DNA from: Nocardioidaceae bacterium
GTDB taxonomy: Bacteria; Actinomycetota; Actinomycetes; Propionibacteriales; Nocardioidaceae
Assembly (NCBI GenBank): GCA_013696065.1
Contig: JACCZJ010000237.1
Coordinates: forward strand, 1 to 6,974
DNA: 6,974 bases
Direction of reading: 5' to 3'
Shown one piece after another: positions 1 to 6,521 of this stretch. The position numbers and the translations under genes are program-made. The notes below the pieces were generated by a model that saw nothing but the letters and a program-made list of their open reading frames with translations, was not told the DNA's origin and made no database searches. Positions within the stretch are counted from its first letter, which is position 1. Each line of letters begins with the position of its first letter.

Positions 1-988
1 CGCTCACCCAGGGCCCGTGGATGTCACCTGGACCAATACCTCGGTCCTCTTCGACCGCGCCCGGGGTCAGGACGGCTGTGATCACGTCGGAGGCGGCCAA
101 CTGGATCTCGGGAGCGTTAACTCCTTCGACCGCCACCGGCAGAACACCCAGTCCCTGCTTGCCGGTTGACTCGGCGATGAGCTGCTCGGCCCAGTCGCCG
201 AAGCCGACGATCCCGGAGCCCGCATCGGCGATGAGGAGCTTGTCACGGCCCGGGTTTCCGGCAATAGCAGCGGCGAGGAGCAGGGCAGGGTTTTCAAGGG
301 AGTCCTGCGCCAACCTGTCCATCTCATCTTCTGCCTCGTCGAGCAGATCGGCGACATCGACGCCAGCGAGGGCGCTCGGCACCAGTCCGAAGGCCGTGAG
401 AGCGCTGTAGCGGCCACCGACGTTGGGGTCCGCCGTGAATACCTTGCGGTAGCCGGCACCGGTGGCCAGCTTTTCGAGGTCGGAGCCGGGGTCGGTGACG
501 ATCACCAACCGGGAGGCAGCATCGATACCCGCGGCCTTGAATGCCGCTTCGAAGGCTAGCCGTTGACTGTCGGTCTCTACGGTGCCGCCGGACTTGCTCG
601 AGACGACCACGACGGTTCGGCTGAGATCATCGCTCAGCGCCTGTGACACAGCGCTCGGATGAGTCGAGTCGAGGATGTCCAGTGGTACGCCGTAGGAACG
701 TGATATCACCTCCGGCGCCAAAGACGAGCCACCCATTCCGCACAGGACGACGCGGTCGATGTCTTCGGACCAAAGCTGGGCACGCAGAGCGTCGAGCTCT
801 GTCAACAAGGCGCGCGAGGACCTGGGGAGAGTGACCCAGGACAGCCGGATGGACGCCTCGGCCTCGGCCTCGGGACCCCATAGAGTCGGGTCCCGCTCCG
901 ACAGCTTGCTGGCGACCCGGTCCGCTACGAGCTTCGCCAGCACGTCGCTGTAAGCATCGGAGCTCGAGACGCTCAGCTCAGGTCTCAT
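1..988 (-). CDS. pgi: Glucose-6-phosphate isomerase, 3' end cut by the window edge
   Basis: This enzyme interconverts glucose-6-P and fructose-6-P in the cytosol, linking glycolysis to the pentose-phosphate cycle. 329 codons are visible from the ATG at 988 and no stop is reached, so the C-terminal part lies off the left edge. Two SIS-type sugar-phosphate sites are readable: CGMGGSSLAP (residues 83-92) and SSKSGGTVET (130-139). They are followed by NVGGRYSALTAFG (189-201) and the segment AEQLIAESTGKQGLG (267-281), whose ES-x-GK pattern is typical of the PGI active-site region. The N-terminus is short and the sequence resembles the actinobacterial/Tal-Pgi-fusion branch rather than the long E. 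coli-type enzyme; this is my judgement from memory of the family. A GGGGA ribosome site sits 5 bases before the ATG. The start lies 30 bases after the tal stop and in the same frame as tal, so the gene is probably co-transcribed with tkt and tal. Family call is firm; subclass is inferred. Confidence 0.93.
   Translation of the reverse strand, partial: MRPELSVSSSDAYSDVLAKLVADRVASKLSERDPTLWGPEAEAEASIRLSWVTLPRSSRALLTELDALRAQLWSEDIDRVVLCGMGGSSLAPEVISRSYGVPLDILDSTHPSAVSQALSDDLSRTVVVVSSKSGGTVETDSQRLAFEAAFKAAGIDAASRLVIVTDPGSDLEKLATGAGYRKVFTADPNVGGRYSALTAFGLVPSALAGVDVADLLDEAEDEMDRLAQDSLENPALLLAAAIAGNPGRDKLLIADAGSGIVGFGDWAEQLIAESTGKQGLGVLPVAVEGVNAPEIQLAASDVITAVLTPGAVEEDRGIGPGDIHGPWVS
855..872. repeat. 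Three tandem copies of a 6-base unit inside pgi
   Basis: The plus strand reads GCCTCG three times in a row. On the coding strand this gives the alternating Glu-Ala stretch at residues 40-45 of the isomerase, in the variable N-terminal region before the first sugar-phosphate motif. A change in copy number would add or remove two residues without breaking the frame. It may be only a local effect of GC-rich codon use. Confidence 0.6.
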
Positions 989-1018
989 CTCTGTCCCCGC
1001 CGCCGATCGACCCAGCTG

Positions 1019-2128
1019 TCACTTCTTGGCTCCGTCGAGGGCGCCTTGCACGGTGTCCAGCAGCTCTTGCCACGACTTTTCGAACTTGTCGACGCCCTCG
1101 TCCTCGATGACCTGGACGACGTCGTCGTAGGAGATGCCCAGTTGCTCCATCCGGTCGATAACCGCCTGCGCGTCGTCGTAGTTGGTGGTGATGGTGTCGC
1201 CGGTGATCTCGGCGTGGTCGGCCGTCGCTTCGATGGTGGGCTCGGGCATGGTGTTGACGGTGCCGGGTGCGACCAGCTCGGTGACATACATGGTGTCGGG
1301 CAGGTCGGGATTCTTGACCGACGTCGACGCCCAGAGCGGACGTTGCCGGTGTGCGCCCGCGGCCTCGAGCGCCGCCCAACGCTCGGACTGGACAACCTTT
1401 TCGTAGGCCTGGTAGGCCAGGCGCGCGTTGGCGATCGCCGCCTTGCTGCGCAGTGCCTTGGCATCCTCGCTCCCGATCTCGTCGAGGCGCCGATCGACCT
1501 CCGTGTCGACCCTGCTCACAAAGAACGACGCCACGGAGCGGATCGACGAGAGGTCAATGCCGGCATCCCGGGCTCGGTCGAGTCCGGCGAGATACGCATC
1601 CAACACGTCGCGATAGCGCTGAAGGCTGAAGATCAACGTGACGTTGACGCTGATCCCTTCGCCAATCGCCGCAGTGATCGCCTCCAGCCCGTCTTGGGTG
1701 GCCGGGATCTTGATCATCACGTTGGGACGGTCCACCAGCCACCACAGTGCGCGCGCCTCGGCGCGAGTTGCCTCGGCGTCGTGCGCGAGTCGCGGATCCA
1801 CCTCGATGCTGACCCGACCGTCCTCACCGGAGGTCTGGTCGTATACGTCGCGCATGACGTCGCACGCCCAACGCACGTCGTAGGTGGTGATAGCGCGCAC
1901 CGCCTCCTCCAGCTGGACGTCGCGAATAGCGAGGTCCTTGACCTGCTCGGCGTAGTCGGCGGCCTCGGCGACAGCCTTGGCGAAGATCGACGGGTTGGAG
2001 GTGACGCCGACTACACCGCCGGTTTCGACCAGCTTGGCCAGGCCGCCGCTGCTCAGGCGTCCGCGGGAGATGTCGTCGAGCCAGATCGAGACACCTTCGT
2101 CAGCGAGGGTTTGCAGTCTGTCGTTCAT
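1019..2128 (-). CDS. tal: Transaldolase
   Basis: A cytosolic class I aldolase-type enzyme of the non-oxidative pentose-phosphate branch. It moves a dihydroxyacetone unit from sedoheptulose-7-P to glyceraldehyde-3-P, giving erythrose-4-P and fructose-6-P. The 369 residues match the usual length of the actinobacterial transaldolase subgroup. Visible family motifs are GVTSNPSIFAKAV (41-53), a conserved acidic stretch around residues 105-115 (RVSIEVDPRL), NVMIKIPAT (136-144) with Lys140 as the expected Schiff-base lysine, NVTLIFSLQRY (162-172), and RPLWASTSVKNP (263-274). The ATG at 2128 has an AAAGGA ribosome site 5 bases upstream, and the protein begins as family members do. It follows tkt by 46 bases and precedes pgi by 30, so it is probably the second gene of a pentose-phosphate operon. 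Its TGA stop is in frame with pgi. The call is secure. Confidence 0.97.
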   Translation of the reverse strand: MNDRLQTLADEGVSIWLDDISRGRLSSGGLAKLVETGGVVGVTSNPSIFAKAVAEAADYAEQVKDLAIRDVQLEEAVRAITTYDVRWACDVMRDVYDQTSGEDGRVSIEVDPRLAHDAEATRAEARALWWLVDRPNVMIKIPATQDGLEAITAAIGEGISVNVTLIFSLQRYRDVLDAYLAGLDRARDAGIDLSSIRSVASFFVSRVDTEVDRRLDEIGSEDAKALRSKAAIANARLAYQAYEKVVQSERWAALEAAGAHRQRPLWASTSVKNPDLPDTMYVTELVAPGTVNTMPEPTIEATADHAEITGDTITTNYDDAQAVIDRMEQLGISYDDVVQVIEDEGVDKFEKSWQELLDTVQGALDGAKK

Positions 2129-2133
2129 GAGTG

Positions 2134-2139
2134 TCCTTT
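2134..2139 (-). promoter_or_regulatory. Ribosome binding site of tal
   Basis: The minus strand reads AAAGGA, separated by 5 bases from the ATG at 2128. It supports this start for transaldolase and shows independent translation initiation after the 46-base gap from tkt. No hairpin is evident in that gap. Confidence 0.7.
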
Positions 2140-2174
2140 GCGTTGTCAGGGTGCTCAGGGTCGGCCGAGGGGGC

Positions 2175-4295
2175 TTAGCTCGCGGCCTCGGCGGCGGCGA
2201 TGCTGTCTTGGGCGTGTCGGGTAACCACCTCGGCCGTCATACCGAACTCGGTGTAGAGGCGTTGGTAGTCGGCGGAGGCGCCGAAGTGATCGATGGAGAC
2301 GGAGCGGCCAGAGTCGCCGACGATCTCATGCCATCCCATCGAGACGCCAGCCTCGACGGAGACGCGGGCGCGGACGGTGGGCGGCAGCACGATGTCGCGG
2401 TAGGACTTGTCCTGCTCGAAGAACCACTCGCGGCACGGCATCGAGACGACGCGGGCGCGGATGTCCAGGTCCGCCAGCTGTTCGCGGGCGGCGACGGCGA
2501 TCTGCACCTCGGACCCCGTCGCGATGAGGATGACGTCGGGGGCGCCACCGTCAACATCGAGCAGCGTGTAAGCACCCTTAGCCACAGCCGACGTGTCGGC
2601 GAAACCGTCGGTGCCGCGCGGGAAAATCGGCACGTTCTGTCTTGTCAGCGCCAAGCCGGCCGGATGGTCGGTGCGCTCAAGGATTGCGCGCCAGGCTGCC
2701 GCTGTCTCGTTGGCGTCCGCGGGCCGCACGACGTCGAGGCCAGGGATGGCGCGCAGGGCGGCCAGTTGCTCGACAGGCTGATGGGTGGGCCCGTCTTCGC
2801 CGAGGCCAATCGAGTCATGGGTCCAGACGTAGGTGACGGGCAGCTTCATGATCGCGGCCAGTCGCACTGCCGGACGCATGTAGTCCGAGAAGATCAAGAA
2901 CGTGCCACCGTAGGGGCGAGTGCCGCCATGCAGGGCGATGCCATTGAGGATCGACCCCATGGCGTGCTCGCGGATGCCGAAGTGGAGGACGCGGCCATAC
3001 CAATCGCCGCTCCACTCCTTGGTAGCGTGCTCAGGAGGGATGAAGCTCGGCTCACCCTTCGGCGTAGTGTTGTTGGACTCGGCGAGGTCGGCCGAGCCTC
3101 CCCACAGCTCGGGCAGCACCGGGGCGATGGCCGACAAGACCTCACCCGACGCCTTGCGGGTGGCCATGCCTTTCGGATCGGCGTCGAAGGTGGGCAGAGC
3201 GTCGGTCCAATCGCGTGGCAGGGTGCGGCTCGCTAGGCGGTCATAGAGCTCGACTCGGTCACCGGCTTTGGCGGCCCACTCGTCGTACGACTGCTGCCAG
3301 CTAGCCTGCATGTCCTTGCCGCGCGCGATGGCCTCGCGGGTGTGTTCCAGCACCTCAGGGCGGACCTCGAAGGTCTGCTCGGGGTCGAAGCCGATGATCT
3401 CCTTGGTTGCCGCGACCTCCTCCTCGCCGAGGGCGGAACCGTGCGCCTTGCCGGTGTTCTGCAGATTGGGCGCGGGCCAGGCGATGATCGTGCGTAACGA
3501 GATGAAACTGGGCCGGCGCGTCTCCGCCTTGGCGGCCTTGTATGCCTTGAAAAGCGCTTGGATGTCTTCCTCGTAGCCCTCGCCGTCATTGGTCCAATCG
3601 ACGGTCTGGACATGCCAGCCATAGGCTTCGTAGCGTTTGGCGACGTCCTCGCTGAAGGCGACGTTGGTGTCGTCCTCGATGGAGATCTTGTTGTTGTCGT
3701 AGAGCAAGCACAGGTTGCCCAGCTGCTGATGACCAGCAAGCGATGACGCCTCAGCGCTCACGCCTTCTTCGAGGTCGCCATCACTGGCGATGACGAACAC
3801 GTCATGGTCGAAGACGCTCTGGCCGACGGCCGGGTCGGGATCGAGCAAGCCACGTTCGCGCCGCGCGGCCATGGCCATGCCCACTGCGTTTCCCACACCT
3901 TGCCCTAGGGGTCCCGTGGTCGCCTCTACACCGAGTGTGTGACCGTGCTCGGGATGCCCGGGCGTGAGGCTGTCCCACACCCTCAGTCCTTTGAGGTCTT
4001 CGATCGCGAGGCCGTAGCCGGCCAGATAGAGCTGGATGTAGAGGGTGAGGCTGGTGTGACCACACGACAACACAAAACGGTCCCGGCCCGCCCAGTGCGG
4101 GTTTGCCGGGTTGTGGCGCATGAGCTTCTGGAAGATAAGGTATGCCGCCGGAGCAAGACTCATTGCCGTGCCCGGGTGGCCGTTCCCCACCTTCTGCACG
4201 GCGTCCATCGCCAAGGCTTTGACCGTCTTGACGGCCTGATCGTCGACCTCGGACCAGTCGAGCTTGGAATATCTGTCAGCGGGAGTCTTGGGCAC
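2175..4295 (-). CDS. tkt: Transketolase
   Basis: A thiamine-diphosphate enzyme that moves two-carbon ketol units between pentose, tetrose, hexose and heptose phosphates; cytosolic, normally a homodimer. The 706 residues are a full-length family size. The N-terminal ThDP domain has GNGHPGTAMS (38-47), the SCGHTS segment (77-82), TPGHPEHG (111-118), TGPLGQG (127-133), and the cofactor/Mg motif from SDGD (171-174) to DNNKIS (200-205). The pyrimidine domain has FGIREHAMG (439-447), with Glu443 the expected catalytic glutamate, then HDSIGLGEDGPTHQ (493-506). The C-terminal domain has IATGSEVQIA (591-600). The start is GTG at 4295, chosen because AAGGAAGG lies 9 bases upstream and the protein start fits actinobacterial homologues. 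It is the first gene of the leftward tkt-tal-pgi operon and is divergent from ctaB. No key residue is missing. Confidence 0.98.
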   Translation of the reverse strand: MPKTPADRYSKLDWSEVDDQAVKTVKALAMDAVQKVGNGHPGTAMSLAPAAYLIFQKLMRHNPANPHWAGRDRFVLSCGHTSLTLYIQLYLAGYGLAIEDLKGLRVWDSLTPGHPEHGHTLGVEATTGPLGQGVGNAVGMAMAARRERGLLDPDPAVGQSVFDHDVFVIASDGDLEEGVSAEASSLAGHQQLGNLCLLYDNNKISIEDDTNVAFSEDVAKRYEAYGWHVQTVDWTNDGEGYEEDIQALFKAYKAAKAETRRPSFISLRTIIAWPAPNLQNTGKAHGSALGEEEVAATKEIIGFDPEQTFEVRPEVLEHTREAIARGKDMQASWQQSYDEWAAKAGDRVELYDRLASRTLPRDWTDALPTFDADPKGMATRKASGEVLSAIAPVLPELWGGSADLAESNNTTPKGEPSFIPPEHATKEWSGDWYGRVLHFGIREHAMGSILNGIALHGGTRPYGGTFLIFSDYMRPAVRLAAIMKLPVTYVWTHDSIGLGEDGPTHQPVEQLAALRAIPGLDVVRPADANETAAAWRAILERTDHPAGLALTRQNVPIFPRGTDGFADTSAVAKGAYTLLDVDGGAPDVILIATGSEVQIAVAAREQLADLDIRARVVSMPCREWFFEQDKSYRDIVLPPTVRARVSVEAGVSMGWHEIVGDSGRSVSIDHFGASADYQRLYTEFGMTAEVVTRHAQDSIAAAEAAS

Positions 4296-4304
4296 CGATG
4301 CGAA

Positions 4305-4312
4305 CCTTCCTT
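4305..4312 (-). promoter_or_regulatory. Strong ribosome binding site fixing the GTG start of tkt
   Basis: The minus strand reads AAGGAAGG, ending 9 bases before the GTG at 4295. This purine-rich site decides in favour of the GTG start; there is no ATG between it and the gene. Confidence 0.75.
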
Positions 4313-4369
4313 GAGGGCGTTGCGTTCATGCAGTGTGATACCCGATTGCAGGTGCTTCACCGCCGCCAC

Positions 4370-4385
4370 CGAGCCTATAGGCTCG
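4370..4385. promoter_or_regulatory. Perfect 16-base palindrome between divergent tkt and ctaB, possible operator
   Basis: The sequence CGAGCCTATAGGCTCG equals its own reverse complement over all 16 bases. It sits in the roughly 206-base divergent region, 75 bases from the tkt start and about 117 from the ctaB start. Its half-site AGGCTC recurs in direct orientation at 4390-4395, 11 bases (one helical turn) further on, and again at 4444-4449. It lies just upstream of a candidate ctaB promoter. Its centre also contains TAGGCT on both strands, which fits the loose actinobacterial -10 pattern TANNNT, but I see no good -35 for tkt. A binding site for a dimeric regulator acting on one or both operons is an inference; no known regulator motif was recognised. 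Confidence 0.4.
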
Positions 4386-4402
4386 TCCCAGGCTCCCGAA
4401 GG

Positions 4403-4430
4403 TGGACGGCGCACCGCCCGGCACTAGACT
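4403..4430 (+). promoter_or_regulatory. Candidate sigma-70-type promoter for ctaB
   Basis: TGGACG at 4403-4408 and TAGACT at 4425-4430 are spaced by 16 bases. They match the housekeeping consensus at 4 of 6 positions each, and TAGACT satisfies TANNNT. Transcription would begin near 4437, giving a leader of about 65 bases before the chosen ctaB start. The match is moderate and could be chance. Confidence 0.3.
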
Positions 4431-4492
4431 GCATGCCGAGATCAGGCTCGATTCGTGCGCTTAGCCCGAGAGTCCAAACGCAAGCCCAGTCT

Positions 4493-4498
4493 GAGGTG
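4493..4498 (+). promoter_or_regulatory. Ribosome binding site favouring the GTG start of ctaB at 4502
   Basis: GAGGTG lies just before the GTG at 4502, with 5 bases between GAGG and the start codon. The GTG inside this site (4496) and the one at 4511 are in the same frame, so the start could shift by 2-3 codons. Confidence 0.4.
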
Positions 4499-4501
4499 AA
4501 C

Positions 4502-5536
4502 GTGTCGTCCGTGAGACCCGCTGGTCCTGCCGTGGCGCAGGTGCCTGGTTCCGGTGTGGCCGTCATCGCGGAGCAGGCACCGACCACGGATTCGACCGGG
4601 CGCATGGATCTGCCGCCAGCTGCCAGCCACGAAACCGGCCCGTCCAAGAGCCCGCTCGACGCCGTGCGGGCCTATGTCACACTGACCAAACCCCGAATCA
4701 TCGAGCTGCTGTTGCTCACCACCGTGCCCGTGATGTTCTTGGCGGAGGGCGGCGTCCCGTCGCTGTGGCTGGTCGTCGCCACGGTGCTGGGTGGCACGTT
4801 GGCCGCCGGCAGCGCCAACGCGCTCAACTGTGTGGTCGACCGCGACATCGATGAGCGAATGCTGCGTACTCGGCGGCGTCCCCTGCCCCGCCATCAGATC
4901 TCCACCCGGGCTGCCCTGGTGTTCGGCGTCGTGCTGGGCGTGGCTGCCACTCTATTACTCGGACTGGCGGTCAACTGGCTGTCGTCGGGGCTGGCGCTGG
5001 CCGCCAACGCCTTCTACGTGCTGATCTACACGGTGGTGCTCAAACGGCGTACCGCCCAGAACATCGTCTGGGGCGGGGCAGCGGGTTGCTTCCCCGCACT
5101 CATCGGGTGGACGGCTGTGACCGGCGCTCTGGCCTGGCCGCCAGTGATTCTTTTTCTCGTCGTGTTCTTTTGGACTCCACCGCACTTTTGGGCGTTGGCG
5201 ATTCGCTATCGCGACGATTATGCGGCTGCTGACGTGCCGATGCTGCCGGTTGTGGCGACGTCACGCGAGGTTGGCCGTCAGATCGTGATCTACAGCTGGC
5301 TGACCGTGGCCACGTCCTTGCTCCTGTGGCCAGTGGCGTCCACGGGGTGGCTTTATCCCTACGCCGCTGGCGTGCTCGGGGCTCCTTTCCTCTGGGAGGC
5401 CCACGGACTCTGGCGTCGATCGCGTACGTCGTCTGACCCTGTCGGGTTGAAGGCGATGCGCCTCTTTCACGGCTCGAATGCCTATCTCGCCCTGCTGTTC
5501 CTTGCTGTTGCTCTCGATCCGCTCGTCGCGCGCTGA
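4502..5536 (+). CDS. ctaB: Protoheme IX farnesyltransferase (heme O synthase)
   Basis: An integral membrane UbiA-superfamily prenyltransferase that joins a farnesyl group from farnesyl diphosphate to heme b, making heme o, the precursor of heme a for aa3-type cytochrome c oxidase. From GTG 4502 it has 344 residues. Residues 1-50 form a polar, Pro/Ala/Thr-rich tail; the family core starts near LTKPRIIELLL (61-71). The first Asp-rich substrate motif is N109-x3-D113-x3-D117. KRRTAQNIVWGG (181-192), FFWTPPHFWALAI (222-234) and DDYAAADVPMLPV (238-250, second Asp site) are also typical. About nine hydrophobic segments follow from residue 67 to the end. The frame is open back to an ATG at 4298, but that extension crosses the promoter region. 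A downstream ATG at 4604 (310 residues) would match the usual family length but has a weak ribosome site. Function is secure; the start is uncertain. It is divergent from tkt, as in other actinobacteria. Confidence 0.95.
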   Translation: MSSVRPAGPAVAQVPGSGVAVIAEQAPTTDSTGRMDLPPAASHETGPSKSPLDAVRAYVTLTKPRIIELLLLTTVPVMFLAEGGVPSLWLVVATVLGGTLAAGSANALNCVVDRDIDERMLRTRRRPLPRHQISTRAALVFGVVLGVAATLLLGLAVNWLSSGLALAANAFYVLIYTVVLKRRTAQNIVWGGAAGCFPALIGWTAVTGALAWPPVILFLVVFFWTPPHFWALAIRYRDDYAAADVPMLPVVATSREVGRQIVIYSWLTVATSLLLWPVASTGWLYPYAAGVLGAPFLWEAHGLWRRSRTSSDPVGLKAMRLFHGSNAYLALLFLAVALDPLVAR

Positions 5537-5548
5537 CCGCGACCTCGG

Positions 5549-6481
5549 GTGACGGGCGTGCAAGGCGTCCTCGAAGGTTTCAGCACGATCGGCCTCGTCA
5601 TCGCGCTCGGCTTCCTGCTTGCGCATTTCCATGTCCTCGGAGCCGACAGCCAGGTTCTGCTGTCACGCCTCGTCTTCTTTGTCGCGACCCCCGCGTTGCT
5701 GTTCCGGCTGCTCTCTCGCGCTGATGTCAGCGACGCGTTCTCCGCCAATCTGGTGGTTGCCGGATGCAGCGCGGTCGTGACTGCTGCTGTCTACGTCATG
5801 ATGGCCCGGCGGGTGTGGCAGCGCGAGACGCCTCACCTGGTCGTGGGTGCGCTGTCGTCGGCATACGTCAACGCCGGGAACTTGGGTTTGCCGATCGCCG
5901 TGTATGTGCTGGGCGACGGCGCCTTTGTCGCTCCGACGTTGTTGCTGCAACTCGTGGTGTTCACTCCGACAGCGTTCGCGGTCCTCGACACGAGTGCGTG
6001 GGGCAGGCGCCCAACTATCGGGCGGATGCTGGGCCAACCGGTTCGCAATCCCATCACCGTAGCCTCGCTGTTGGGGCTGATTGTGGCGCTGATGCACTGG
6101 GATCTGAGTGGCGCCGTCACCCGTCCGCTCGACCTGGTAGGCGGGGTAGCCGTGCCCGGTGCCTTGCTGGCCTACGGGGTCTCGCTGCGACTCGGGCCGC
6201 GGCCGATGAACGGTGACTCGTCCGGTGAGATCGCCTTGGTGACCGGGCTCAAGCTGGTGGTCCAGCCGCTGATCGCCTACGTGCTGGGCAGCCAGGTCTT
6301 CGGTTTGGAAGGTCAAGCTCTGCTGGCGGTGACCCTCATCGCCGGGTTGCCGACCGCGCAGAACATCTTCGTGTACGCCACCCGCTACGACCGCGGAGCG
6401 GTGTTGGCGAGGGACGCGATCTTCGCTACGACGGTGTTATCCGTCCCGGCCCTCTTAGCGATCGCCGCAGTCCTCGCGTGA
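5549..6481 (+). CDS. AEC-family (auxin efflux carrier-like) permease
   Basis: A predicted inner-membrane transporter of 310 residues, the normal size for bacterial AEC proteins. About ten hydrophobic segments can be drawn (roughly 11-29, 37-53, 66-85, 97-121, 127-146, 168-184, 192-214, 229-247, 257-277, 288-309), fitting the family's five-plus-five arrangement. The family marks are the broken-helix motif NAGNLGLPIAVYVLG (108-122) in the first half, the PVRNPITVASLLG linker (164-176), and the matching crossover motif GLPTAQNIFVYATRY (266-280) in the second half. Bacterial members carry malonate, malate or other small organic anions, and the substrate here cannot be read from sequence. The start is GTG 5549; GTG 5558 is an in-frame alternative and neither has a strong ribosome site. 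It begins 12 bases after ctaB stops, so it is probably co-transcribed with ctaB, though a role linked to heme is not supported. Confidence 0.9.
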   Translation: MTGVQGVLEGFSTIGLVIALGFLLAHFHVLGADSQVLLSRLVFFVATPALLFRLLSRADVSDAFSANLVVAGCSAVVTAAVYVMMARRVWQRETPHLVVGALSSAYVNAGNLGLPIAVYVLGDGAFVAPTLLLQLVVFTPTAFAVLDTSAWGRRPTIGRMLGQPVRNPITVASLLGLIVALMHWDLSGAVTRPLDLVGGVAVPGALLAYGVSLRLGPRPMNGDSSGEIALVTGLKLVVQPLIAYVLGSQVFGLEGQALLAVTLIAGLPTAQNIFVYATRYDRGAVLARDAIFATTVLSVPALLAIAAVLA

Positions 6482-6493
6482 TGTTAGGAGCCT

Positions 6494-6510
6494 GGCACTC
6501 GTCGAGAGCC
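6494..6510. terminator. Imperfect hairpin in the convergent gap, possible weak two-way terminator
   Basis: The 40 bases between the permease stop and the stop of the opposing gene contain GGCACTCG followed by CGAGAGCC. These pair with one A-A mismatch around a very tight loop, which would open to GTC. There is no run of T on either side, so it is not a classic intrinsic terminator. Location between convergent genes is the main support. Confidence 0.3.
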
Positions 6511-6521
6511 GAAGCCGACCC

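Noticed and set aside
1046..2224. Plus-strand open frame of 392 codons opposite tal
   Set aside because: It lies antisense to a full-length transaldolase with intact motifs. Long antisense frames are expected in high-GC coding DNA, and the translation is rich in Arg, Gly, Asp and Val with no recognisable domain.
1977..3236. Plus-strand open frame of 419 codons opposite tal and tkt
   Set aside because: It spans the end of tkt, the intergenic gap and the start of tal on the other strand. The product is low-complexity and matches no family I recognise, so it is a shadow frame.
4372..4401. tkt promoter with -10 TAGGCT inside the palindrome on the minus strand
   Set aside because: The -10 fits TANNNT and the distance to the tkt start is plausible, but the -35 region (TTCGGG) matches the consensus at only two positions, so I do not list it as a promoter.
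4298..4501. N-terminal extension of ctaB back to the ATG at 4298
   Set aside because: It would add 68 residues across the divergent promoter region, start 3 bases from the tkt start codon, and have no family resemblance. The open frame looks fortuitous.
5663..6316. Minus-strand open frame of 217 codons opposite the permease gene
   Set aside because: The translation is rich in Gln, Arg, His and Asp, as expected for the complement of a hydrophobic membrane protein gene. The permease on the plus strand is clearly real.
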